Below are positions 7,101 through 15,003 of a DNA stretch of 64,000 bases, in pieces. A program made the translations under genes and the position numbers. The stretch is taken from contig DPQS01000029.1 in the NCBI GenBank assembly GCA_003537755.1, positions 24,117-88,116 on the forward strand, read 5' to 3'. Numbering within the stretch: the first letter of the stretch is position 1; the number at the start of each line of letters is the position of its first letter. This DNA is from Clostridiales bacterium (GTDB lineage: Bacteria; Bacillota; Clostridia; Christensenellales; CAG-314). Under the pieces are notes generated by a model that worked only from the letters and a program-made list of their open reading frames with translations, did not search any database and was not told the origin of the DNA.

Positions 7101-8426
7101 GTGCTGTCGGAAGGAAGTATATATGCATCTCTGGACACATTATTTGACCAAAACGGCAGTGGGGCGGACGTAACGGTAAGAATTGTGAGCGCAGGCGTAG
7201 ACAAGGGGTTTTCAATTGACTATTTGCGTTTTGTAAACATCTCGCAACATACAGATGTCACGGCATTTTTAGAAAACAATTTTCAATCTACATGGGGAGA
7301 GAATAAAATTGTTGACGGCAATCTTGTGATCATTAACGACAAGGTGCCTACGGCTATTTCCCAACCCTCGGTTGATGTAACCTTCGACCCGATGGAATTG
7401 ACAACGATAGATGTGCAATTCGAGGGATATCGTGTCGTAGATACCGCGCGTATTACAATAAGCGATTGGCAGGGAAAAACAATTGCCGACACCGGAGATT
7501 TTTCGGTAGCTATAAACGACGGAAAATTTACCTACGAGGTAACTAAGGACTTTGGCCTTACAAAGAAGGACAAATACACTATTGCGTACTACGTAAGTAA
7601 CGATCGAGTTAAAGTGTCTAAAATGAGTTTGCTGGGGAAAAATGGCGGTACGATAGATATTGCTAAGCAAAACGGAGTCGTTGACGGCAACAACGCCTAC
7701 ATTAACGACGCAGGAGAAATTCGCCTGAAAAACGGAACAATTTATAATTATGGTGAAGTGCGAAAAACTATTCCTGTCGATTTGGACGCAAACCCGATAG
7801 TGTTTGTAGACGTGGCTGAACTTAAAGGAGCATGGTCGGTAAAACTAATTCCGGAAGGAACCGAAGGAGACATAAGACTTTCGGCGGATACATCCGGGAC
7901 CGGAGTCTTTGTGTATGATCTACGTAATGCGCTCAGCTTTTCCGGCAAGGGAAATGTGACATTTTGTTTTTACGTAATAGGCTCGGCTGCCGGAGATCAG
8001 CAATGCTATGTAAAGATTCCGTCGGTGACATTCGGTAATAGCGTTGACTTGGTTGCTGAAAAAAACGATTGCGTTATTTCTCAAACAAAGTATTCTTTAG
8101 GTCGAGTAAATCTTGCCAATGCTCCGTTCTTGCATATAAACGTGTCCGATATATCGGCAGGTGCATCATGGAAGATTTGCGTAAAGGATGCTAATGGTAA
8201 AAAGTTGGAATTGCGCACTGTGCCGGAACGCAAATACAATTCAAAGTACTGCAGGTCGAAACGTGGACATTATGTGTTCGATGTAAGCGAGATAACCGGG
8301 CTAATCGGATTGCAACAGCTTGAAATTGTCATAGAGGTTGTTGGAAACTCTGCGCAGTGTGCGGTTGGAAATGTTTATTTCAGTGGAAATAACAGTTTGG
8401 GAAACAGATTGCCGCAGGCAATGTAA
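4179..8426 (+). CDS. Secreted lipoprotein, helical-barrel glycosidase-like, multidomain
   Basis: A 1415-aa surface protein. Its signal peptide ends in lipobox LSAC (lipidated C26). Residues about 40-290 look like a beta-sandwich. Residues about 300-715 form an aromatic, helix-rich domain with motifs YGYSSGWSESFASFD, GGSGGAAAIWG, YVPFEFGTG and EGGTQSALRQTKEIYG, suggesting an alpha/alpha-barrel glycosidase or lyase. A fibronectin-III-like segment (about 790-870) and several carbohydrate-binding-like beta-sandwiches follow. The 1007-aa gene at 15004 encodes a cytoplasmic relative with the same motifs, so the pair may act on one substrate outside and inside the cell. I cannot assign a CAZy family. 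It is first in the locus A operon. The T8 tract between ribosome binding site and ATG is unusual. Confidence 0.8.
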   Translation: MKKIYIAILLAITILCLLSTLVLSACDKNEHSDKTEAILTQTDDSVIIGVKKMQEWKFRRSDEDWIFEGIYVDGNKTFVTEDGGLFRFSQLTYNNGRPFSILDTSIKQISVERNDKEQKSVVISNDYVSLTLTAVDGSPWIKRNFAVNLPCDNHFADYQISFSLRTADNLFDRKDGAITTFNNSVTSAEIPYAFPSIYSQFFGENNITDVINIVDYNSSDSAIGKMRLRKVKDVFEIGSCSKESDKNSGDVLFFSDYWYTNCNSGNDTYDLIGLMSEQNAIVSPMAFENLASQGNINAKTFKQLSQGLYSDLCDSRSVINGAFVPYGYSSGWSESFASFDVLKGIVRYAMATNDSQMYNKAIDMVRYLLGDNGWVTKYNGKNAKSDEYFLYMSYDGKFGANSSGEETGTTAGISTWKYYDMMANIAEIAELTKDNDIVNGFLRLMPFFNSLVLDDYNQPVAWYYDTRQPAAGYENGGSGGAAAIWGYVHLVAGQLESSDETAQRWQEDGLAALEHANSLGFFQMYSIRVAVKSVSLGWAVRGNVKAYQITGQKEYLANASHVAKGLASFYYANTNPYTFFTSYGYSYACTRERWEAYFETANALWLMADIASEIRDNDALMDVYYAASKSHQWFFPVNANPYGNFTGPLDSLDAHYVPFEFGTGVLTDAAGNEGGTQSALRQTKEIYGCGETFLEYLMFEAYARCVDENLLTLCVTGAKTPCSTTQRFVFYNPFATEVSSVVEFDNFEEGNYKLVVDGQEKGIYSLAQLKNGIKFSVAARFSQTVVIQKVGEQTESQLNGKVKLSVSDVSHKSAILSFGGKYDHYILKVSEYTDMSGFYRIIVTEEDYTLYFDDGQVLYVNCYGIDENGHSSNLSETIQIEGLNAEVVAKETFDSGKTDGWTVNGGSIKSDYFSGQFTPSQRDADTPLVAEKTFSLTTAATEFEIRFVTKNANSTIDVTVSANGKTIEVVNGKKVLSEGSIYASLDTLFDQNGSGADVTVRIVSAGVDKGFSIDYLRFVNISQHTDVTAFLENNFQSTWGENKIVDGNLVIINDKVPTAISQPSVDVTFDPMELTTIDVQFEGYRVVDTARITISDWQGKTIADTGDFSVAINDGKFTYEVTKDFGLTKKDKYTIAYYVSNDRVKVSKMSLLGKNGGTIDIAKQNGVVDGNNAYINDAGEIRLKNGTIYNYGEVRKTIPVDLDANPIVFVDVAELKGAWSVKLIPEGTEGDIRLSADTSGTGVFVYDLRNALSFSGKGNVTFCFYVIGSAAGDQQCYVKIPSVTFGNSVDLVAEKNDCVISQTKYSLGRVNLANAPFLHINVSDISAGASWKICVKDANGKKLELRTVPERKYNSKYCRSKRGHYVFDVSEITGLIGLQQLEIVIEVVGNSAQCAVGNVYFSGNNSLGNRLPQAM

Positions 8427-8448
8427 ATAATACTAAAGGAGTATTTAT

Positions 8449-11400
8449 ATGAACAAAAGAATCATTTGTATCGTTTTGGCTATGATTTTTGTGTTATGTT
8501 GCGTGATGCTGTCTGCATGCGCAGAACACGAATGTAGGCATGTGTGTCCTGAGTGCCAAAAATGCACGGATATCACCTGCAAGGACCCTGTTTGCGCCGA
8601 TAAATGCAAGGGGCATACAAAACATGTTTGCGAGCATGTTTGCCCTGTGTGCGGCAAGTGTTTGGATCAAACTTGTAAGAACCCGGTATGCTCCGATAAG
8701 TGTGACGGAAGCGATCGTATTGTCTATCGTGTAGAAGAAGAGTTTGACAATTCTGAAACCGATTTCGCAAATTGGGATAATGGCGAAATAAAAGACATGC
8801 ACAAGGTTGAAAACGGTAAACTCTTTTTGACGAATACCGGGACAACGGATTATCCTAGCAAAGGTCGCGTTCTTACTGTTACAATAGAGAAGTTCCGCTA
8901 CTTGGCGGTAAAGGTTGATTCTCTTGAAGGATCGGATGCCAAATGGTCTATGAAAGTACAATTTGCCCAAGATGAAACGTCAAGCAGAGTTTTAATCGCG
9001 GACAACAAATCTACGGGTTTGCTTTGGGCGGATTTACTTTCTGTTGACGGAATGCCGACTTCCGGTGATGTGACTTTTACGTTGTATATCTACATTCTGG
9101 GCACAAATAGTCAAATCTCTATAGATTATATACGCTCAATAAACGAAATCCCTACGGTACAAGATTTTTCCGAGCAAGGAGATATTAGCGTAACGGACGG
9201 AACGCTGAGTTTCTACGAAGGTGTAGTAAACGTGAAGTCAGACGCCGGCAAGGTGGCAAAGGTATCTGTTCAGTTTAGTTTTCCTCACAACTTGGTTAAC
9301 ATGATAGACTTGTACGTAACACAAGTGCAAAACGGGTCATTGTGGTCGCTTTCATGTGACGATATTGTACTTGTTGAGCCAAACGGAAGCATTGGTGCAT
9401 TCGGGATAGACGGATTAGTCGCAAAAATCCCTGACGGCAAAACTACTCTGGTATTGTCTGTTCAAGGTGAATGTGTATTTGACAGGATTGCAGCGGTAGC
9501 TTACAATGCTTATGAAGATACTTTGTCCTACAGCTCGGACGATGAACTTCTTTCTGTGTGGAAAGAGCAAGGCTCGGCTTATGTTGAACGTTCGAACGGT
9601 ATGAAGATTAAAAGAGTTTCAAGCGTTGATGAGCCTGCTGCCGTACAGACTTCGGTTACCACCAACATTGCAACATACCCGCAACTTGATGTCGTTGTTT
9701 CGGCTCTTGACAATGCCAAAATAGAGGTTTACTTTGGCGCGGTCAAAGTAGGCGAAATATCTCAAGTCGGAACGTCAAGCTTCAATTTGCTATCGGCTTA
9801 TGTCAACGGCGTAGTAACAACTGCACTGAAAATTGTTGTTGTGCCGAACGACGAAGGGTCGCAGGACGTAGACGTTTCGGCAACAATTACAGCGGTTAAA
9901 ATCGTCAGAAATGCCGAATACAGTAAAAATGCTCCCGCTCCTAAAGGTACTCAAAAAGAGTGGAACGGTTTCATGAACGAACAGGGTAATAATGCTGACA
10001 ATTTTAGTGGCGATGCCGTAACATATGCGCTTGGCGGAAGTCTTTACATTGTGCAAACTTCATCTGAAGGATATTCCAAAGCGGAAGTTCTTGTAAAAAA
10101 TGTTGATTTCTCTGTAAACAGGTATCTGAATATTAAGATAGACGCCATCACTGACGGCGCAAAATTCAAGGTTGATGTTATTCGTAACGTCCAACTTGAA
10201 GGGGAACAAGTGGTGACTGTAATTGGCGAGACTAATCAGACAGGCGTATACACGATCGATTTGTACGCTGTGTTTGGACTTAATCCTGACAATGCAACAT
10301 CTCAAAGAGTATCGTTCTCGATTTTTATTGTAGGCGCAACAGGAAGCAGCTGTCAGGTAGACTACATCAAGTACAATAATACTATAGACGAGGCGCCGCA
10401 AATCATTGACGTAAAACCTACGACAAACGTTACTGTAACCGTTGACGAAGAAGTGGAACTATCTGCCGGCCTTAAATACCACCAAGGAACGGTAGACATA
10501 GCGGCATTTATAAATGGTCAAAACGTTACTGAAGATGTTGTTCTCAACGGCATTTTCCGTGCAAATAAATCGGGACAATATACAGTCGTTTTCTCATATC
10601 AAGGTGCTCAAAGCCAAGAAAGAACAATTAAAGTAGTGGAAAAGCAACCTATAATTCGAGTTGAAACGGAATCTCAGTCGGTAGTCGTAAATCAGGATGT
10701 CGAGATTAAGTATAGTATCGCAAACGCTTCGGAAGGTGCAACCGCATCAATAATCGTGAGTCTTGGTGACGACGATGTGACCGCATCTGTTTTGACTGAT
10801 AATGTATTTAGAGCAACTTCCACCGGCGAATACACGGTAACTTTTGCTTACGACAATGCCGATTCGCAACAAATCGTTATTACGGTGGTGTCGCACTGGA
10901 CATCTACGGATACAAATATTACTATTGCCGAAAACGATGGAACACTTACGATTTTGGCACATAATCAATGGCCGAAAGCGCAAAGAACATTCCGCGATAT
11001 GGTAATTGACGATGCTCCGTACTTAAAAATATCAATAGCCGAAGCAACTGACGCTAATTACAAAATAGAGTTCGGTGACGACTACTACAACGATAAGCGA
11101 GTAATTAAGGCTGAAAGTTGTGAAAAGGGCGTATTTTATATCGACTTACGTCAAGCGCCTTACGAGGGCAAAACAGATAAACCGCAAACAATCACATTCT
11201 ATATTTACGCTGTCGGTACTAACCAAAAGGTAGTGATAGACTGCTTTGATTTTGTAAAGGAAAATCCGCAGGGATCGCAACCAAAGTATGTGTGGACAAC
11301 AAAAGAATCCCACATGACGATAACGCAAACAACGGACAGGCTTGTATTGCATGCGGAAAAAGATTGGCCAAAGGCACAAACTACCATAAACGATATGGTA

Positions 11401-11688
11401 ATTGACAATGCTCCGTATCTAAAAATATCAATTTCCTCCGAAACAACCGCAAGATATAAAATCGAGTTCGGTGATGACGCCAGCGGAACGTTCAACACAA
11501 TAAAGGCCGAAAGCGACGAAAAGGGCGTGTTTTACATCGACCTGCGCCAAGCACCCTATGAAGGTAAATTTGATACCGCGCAGACTATCACGTTTTGTAT
11601 TTTTGCGGTAGGGACAAACCAAGATGTGGTGATAGACTGTTTTGAATTTATAACAGAAGCGGAATACAATGCTGTTCAAGGAGAATAA
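8449..11688 (+). CDS. Surface lipoprotein with Cys-rich repeats and beta-sandwich modules
   Basis: A 1079-aa lipoprotein (lipobox LSAC, C24). Residues 28-90 hold two tandem units of the pattern H-x-C-x3-C-P-x-C-x-K-C-x-D-x-T-C-K-x-P-V-C-x2-K-C, a likely small metal- or disulfide-stabilised module. The rest is a chain of carbohydrate-binding-like beta-sandwiches, with two Ig-like segments around 650-815. The last two modules (about 820-945 and 947-1072) are clear tandem repeats, sharing VIDxAPYLKISI, GVFYIDLRQAPYEGK and QTITF. No catalytic motif is seen. It follows the 1415-aa enzyme by 22 bases and precedes a sugar-binding protein, so glycan capture is the likely role. Confidence 0.8.
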   Translation: MNKRIICIVLAMIFVLCCVMLSACAEHECRHVCPECQKCTDITCKDPVCADKCKGHTKHVCEHVCPVCGKCLDQTCKNPVCSDKCDGSDRIVYRVEEEFDNSETDFANWDNGEIKDMHKVENGKLFLTNTGTTDYPSKGRVLTVTIEKFRYLAVKVDSLEGSDAKWSMKVQFAQDETSSRVLIADNKSTGLLWADLLSVDGMPTSGDVTFTLYIYILGTNSQISIDYIRSINEIPTVQDFSEQGDISVTDGTLSFYEGVVNVKSDAGKVAKVSVQFSFPHNLVNMIDLYVTQVQNGSLWSLSCDDIVLVEPNGSIGAFGIDGLVAKIPDGKTTLVLSVQGECVFDRIAAVAYNAYEDTLSYSSDDELLSVWKEQGSAYVERSNGMKIKRVSSVDEPAAVQTSVTTNIATYPQLDVVVSALDNAKIEVYFGAVKVGEISQVGTSSFNLLSAYVNGVVTTALKIVVVPNDEGSQDVDVSATITAVKIVRNAEYSKNAPAPKGTQKEWNGFMNEQGNNADNFSGDAVTYALGGSLYIVQTSSEGYSKAEVLVKNVDFSVNRYLNIKIDAITDGAKFKVDVIRNVQLEGEQVVTVIGETNQTGVYTIDLYAVFGLNPDNATSQRVSFSIFIVGATGSSCQVDYIKYNNTIDEAPQIIDVKPTTNVTVTVDEEVELSAGLKYHQGTVDIAAFINGQNVTEDVVLNGIFRANKSGQYTVVFSYQGAQSQERTIKVVEKQPIIRVETESQSVVVNQDVEIKYSIANASEGATASIIVSLGDDDVTASVLTDNVFRATSTGEYTVTFAYDNADSQQIVITVVSHWTSTDTNITIAENDGTLTILAHNQWPKAQRTFRDMVIDDAPYLKISIAEATDANYKIEFGDDYYNDKRVIKAESCEKGVFYIDLRQAPYEGKTDKPQTITFYIYAVGTNQKVVIDCFDFVKENPQGSQPKYVWTTKESHMTITQTTDRLVLHAEKDWPKAQTTINDMVIDNAPYLKISISSETTARYKIEFGDDASGTFNTIKAESDEKGVFYIDLRQAPYEGKFDTAQTITFCIFAVGTNQDVVIDCFEFITEAEYNAVQGE

Positions 11689-11692
11689 TGCA

Positions 11693-13045
11693 ATGAAAAA
11701 ATTGATTGTTTTGTTGTTGCTTTGTGTACTGATGCTGCCTTTTGCCGCGTGTGTAAAAACCCCCGACAGCGATACGAGTAATCAAATAACCGTTTTGTTC
11801 GACAACAAAGATACAAGACTATATCAAAAGATCATAGAACGATTTGAAACGGATTTTCCTCAGTATAAGGTGAATCCTATATGGACTGGCGGTGACGATA
11901 TTCAAACAACGCAAGTTACAAAAATTGGTAACGGCACTGCACCCGACATTATTGTCGGTGGAGACATGTACACCGAAATATATCGTCGTAATTTAGTCGA
12001 TCTAACTGAATATATCGAGCGTGACAAGGAACAGCTGAATCTTGATGATATTGTGGGCGGAGTAATGGATCACATGAAAAACAGTGATGGGCAAACGGTC
12101 TTTTTGCCAAGATCGTTCAACTGTAGCTTCCTTTATTACAATAGAGATTTGTTTGATGCAAAACGGGCTGAATTGCTTGCGCTGAATCTTCCTTGCGAAG
12201 AAGGAACTCCCGAAAACGAAAGACACTACCCGAATTCTCAATGGACGATAGCGGACTTCTTTAAGGCCGGCGGAGTGCTTACGCTGTACGAAAACGGTAA
12301 TTGTATACAATGGGGTAGCGAAACGCTTACTACCTGGTGGGGAGAATGGCTTATTCATGTTCGTCAAAGCGGCGGAGATTTGTTTGATGCAGACGGAAAT
12401 GTTAGTTTCGACAATGACAATTGCAAAAAAGCCATGCAGATAATGCGCGACAAGTCCTATGGCAATCCAACCAATGGCAGACCGAAGATCACATACGCTC
12501 CCGGCGAAACCGATTTTAGCGGTTTTCAGGGAGGAAAGGTTGCAATGGTTTACGGCGGTCATACAAACAACTGGATTCGGTACGATGAAGTTGGCTTGAA
12601 TTGGGGAATGACAGTGTTGCCTACAGGTCTTGAAACTCGTAACGGTGCCGAATATGCCATAGAAGGATACGGAATTAGCAAAACAAGCAAGAATAAGCAA
12701 GGTGCATGGGAATTTATCAAGTACCTGAACAATAAGAATGCAATAGATGAACTTGTTGAGCAGGGCGGTCTTCCGATTCGCGTTTCGTCACTAAACGCCA
12801 TGCAAAGCGGAGAACGTAAAAATCGTTGTACCCTTGCGTTGGAAGCGATAAATCCAAATGGTAAATACGGTAATTATGCTTGTACTTTGCCGAGATATGA
12901 GTATTTCGTTGAAATAGCAAATACGGTTGCTTCTGCGGAAATCGGTCTGATGATGTCCAACGATGGTTCGCGTATTTCTATTGATCAATGTGTAAAGAAT
13001 ATTCAAACAAAAGGTAACAACCTGATAGAGATAAATTATAGATAA
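11693..13045 (+). CDS. Sugar ABC transporter substrate-binding lipoprotein
   Basis: A 450-aa extracellular solute-binding protein of the CUT1/MalE type (lipobox FAAC, C20). It shows the family pattern of an N-terminal strand ITVLFDNKDT, then FETDFPQYKV, GTAPDIIVGGD, LPRSFNCSFLYYNRDLFD and a late GGKVAMVYGG with WEFIKYL. The start at 11693 was chosen over an upstream ATG (11669) because it begins the signal peptide MKKLIVLLLL and has AAGGAG 10 bases upstream. It is followed by two permeases, so it delivers oligosaccharides to them. Confidence 0.92.
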   Translation: MKKLIVLLLLCVLMLPFAACVKTPDSDTSNQITVLFDNKDTRLYQKIIERFETDFPQYKVNPIWTGGDDIQTTQVTKIGNGTAPDIIVGGDMYTEIYRRNLVDLTEYIERDKEQLNLDDIVGGVMDHMKNSDGQTVFLPRSFNCSFLYYNRDLFDAKRAELLALNLPCEEGTPENERHYPNSQWTIADFFKAGGVLTLYENGNCIQWGSETLTTWWGEWLIHVRQSGGDLFDADGNVSFDNDNCKKAMQIMRDKSYGNPTNGRPKITYAPGETDFSGFQGGKVAMVYGGHTNNWIRYDEVGLNWGMTVLPTGLETRNGAEYAIEGYGISKTSKNKQGAWEFIKYLNNKNAIDELVEQGGLPIRVSSLNAMQSGERKNRCTLALEAINPNGKYGNYACTLPRYEYFVEIANTVASAEIGLMMSNDGSRISIDQCVKNIQTKGNNLIEINYR

Positions 13046-13049
13046 AAAA

Positions 13050-13136
13050 GGTGAGGAATTCTTCCGCGGCATCAAACCTGTCAACGACGTTTTGTTGCCG
13101 CGTAAGAGTTTTGTTTCTAACGAAGAAGCGGAGTAA
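13050..13136 (+). pseudogene. Short coding remnant, possibly a LacI-type C-terminus
   Basis: Between the binding protein and the first permease a frame of 28 codons reads GEEFFRGIKPVNDVLLPRK and SFVSNEEAE, then a stop, with no start codon. The IKPVNDVLLPRK pattern resembles the last strand of LacI-family sensor domains. It may be a leftover of a regulator once located here. The evidence is weak because the stretch is short. The rest of the 13046-13214 gap shows only the ribosome binding site of the next gene. Confidence 0.25.
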
Positions 13137-13214
13137 GTTGACTGCCGATATCAAATACTTTACGATGACGGTTGTTAGTTATGGAGTACTGGAGAAAGAG
13201 AGGATTTAGAGGTA

Positions 13215-14132
13215 ATGAGAAAGCTGATCGGAAAAAGACAACGTAGAAAAAACTTAGCGTTTTATATGTTTGTAATGCCGGCAATCTCGGGCTTTTTAAT
13301 ATTTACGTTGTATCCAATGATTCGGTCGCTATGGTTTAGCTTTACTGATGCCAGTTTGCTATACTTGGACGAAGCGGAATGGGTCGGATTTAAGAATTAC
13401 TACAACTTGCTTAGCGGCAAAGATAGTTATTTTTGGCAATCTATGGGTAATACGTTTATTTTTGCATTGTTTAACGTTGTCGGTACGCTATTGTTTGGGT
13501 TGATTACGGCAATTCTGCTTACTCGTAACGTCAAGTTTATCAATGTATTCCGTACAATATTCTACTTGCCATCGCTGTTGCCTGCCGTTGCTTCCGCACT
13601 TATGTTCAGGTGGGTTTTTGATCCGTCTAATGGTATGGTAAATAATATTTTGCGCGTGTTTGGTGTTTCTAACCCGCCTATTTGGCTAGAAAGTGCTAGT
13701 ACCGCTTTGTTGACGCTAATATTCATATCATTATATGGTTTTGGTGGCAAAATGATTATTTTCATGAGTGGAATTAACGGAATTTCAAAGGAGTATTACG
13801 AGGCTGCGGATGTGGACGGTGCGGGATTTTGGACAAAACTATTTAAGATTACATTGCCGCTTCTGTCTCCGATAATTTTTTATAACCTTGTTTTGGGAAC
13901 AATCGGCGCATTACAAGTGTTTACCGAGGGTTTTGTAATCAGCGGTGCGGGACCGGGCAACTCTACGTTGTTTTATGTATTGAGGTTGTACAATATTGCT
14001 TATAAGGCTCCTTACAAAATCGGGTATGCTTCTGCAATGGCGTGGATTTTGTTTGTAATAATCGGCGTGATTACCTTGGTCTATTTCGCATTCAGCAAAA
14101 AGTTTATTTTCTATGAAAACGAGGAATCTTGA
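13215..14132 (+). CDS. Sugar ABC transporter permease (MalF type)
   Basis: A 305-aa inner-membrane permease with six predicted transmembrane helices. The EAA loop that contacts the ATPase is EAADVDGAGFWTKLFKITLP. The first helix (FYMFVMPAISGFLIFTLYP) is typical of MalF/UgpA-type CUT1 proteins. It pairs with the next permease and the 11693 binding protein. The gene ends so that the ribosome binding site of the next gene (GAGGAAT, about 14121) lies inside it. No ATPase gene is in the operon, so a shared MsmX-like ATPase is expected. Confidence 0.93.
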   Translation: MRKLIGKRQRRKNLAFYMFVMPAISGFLIFTLYPMIRSLWFSFTDASLLYLDEAEWVGFKNYYNLLSGKDSYFWQSMGNTFIFALFNVVGTLLFGLITAILLTRNVKFINVFRTIFYLPSLLPAVASALMFRWVFDPSNGMVNNILRVFGVSNPPIWLESASTALLTLIFISLYGFGGKMIIFMSGINGISKEYYEAADVDGAGFWTKLFKITLPLLSPIIFYNLVLGTIGALQVFTEGFVISGAGPGNSTLFYVLRLYNIAYKAPYKIGYASAMAWILFVIIGVITLVYFAFSKKFIFYENEES

Positions 14133-14133
14133 C

Positions 14134-15000
14134 ATGAGGAGCAAAAAGTTCAAAACCGAAAAAGTAGTAACGTATACGTTGCTTATTATCGTATCTCTAG
14201 CAATGCTTATGCCGTTGGTAGTGTTGTTTGCTACCAGTGTACGTACATACGATGATCTGGTACAAAATCCTACGCACTTGTTTGGTACCGAGTTTTCTTT
14301 GGATGCGTTTGCTAAAGTGTTGGAAGAAAATCCTTACTTCATGTACTTGGGAAACACGCTGCTTATAACAGTGGTCAGTATTGTGGGGTGTTGCTTTACA
14401 AGTGCAATGGTCGGATATGGGTTTGCAAGATTCAAGGCTCCCGGATCAAAGTTTCTGTTCGCCTTGTTTATGGCAGGAATGATTATTCCCGGACAAGTAT
14501 TGAATATTCCGATGTTTGAGATTTACAAACGTCTAGGTTGGATAAATACTTTTTTGCCGTTTATTATTCCCGTATGGTTTGGCGGAGGAACATTCAATTT
14601 CTTTTTGCAACGTCAGTTTATGAAAGGGTTACCGCCGGCACTTATGGAGGCTGCCGAAATTGACGGTTGCAGTGAGGTCGGCATTTTCTTCAGGATAGTG
14701 TTGCCGCTTTCTAAGCCTGTGATAACAACAATTGCAGTATTCACTTTTATCAATTGTTGGAACGATTTGTATGGTCCGTTACTTTACTTGGAAGATCCGT
14801 CTTTGTGGACGCTTGCAAAGGGAAACTATATGATTTACCAGGCTGAGCTTGGCAAACAAGGTGTAAGTGGCGGTTCTATTTTGCCATGGAACATAATTAG
14901 CGCCGCTAATGCGATATCGATTGTCCCGATAATAATTCTTTACTTCTTTGCACAACGAGTTTTTGTTGAAGGTATTGCCACGACGGGGATAAAAGGATAA
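14134..15000 (+). CDS. Sugar ABC transporter permease (MalG type)
   Basis: A 288-aa permease, the partner of the preceding one. The EAA loop is MEAAEIDGCSEVGIFFRIVLP, and the C-terminus FFAQRVFVEGIATTGIKG is the usual MalG ending. The start at 14134 is preferred over an in-frame ATG at 14113. The upstream choice would overlap the previous gene by 20 bases, while 14134 follows GAGG at 14121-14124 by a normal spacing and starts one base after the previous stop. Confidence 0.93.
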   Translation: MRSKKFKTEKVVTYTLLIIVSLAMLMPLVVLFATSVRTYDDLVQNPTHLFGTEFSLDAFAKVLEENPYFMYLGNTLLITVVSIVGCCFTSAMVGYGFARFKAPGSKFLFALFMAGMIIPGQVLNIPMFEIYKRLGWINTFLPFIIPVWFGGGTFNFFLQRQFMKGLPPALMEAAEIDGCSEVGIFFRIVLPLSKPVITTIAVFTFINCWNDLYGPLLYLEDPSLWTLAKGNYMIYQAELGKQGVSGGSILPWNIISAANAISIVPIIILYFFAQRVFVEGIATTGIKG

Positions 15001-15003
15001 AAA

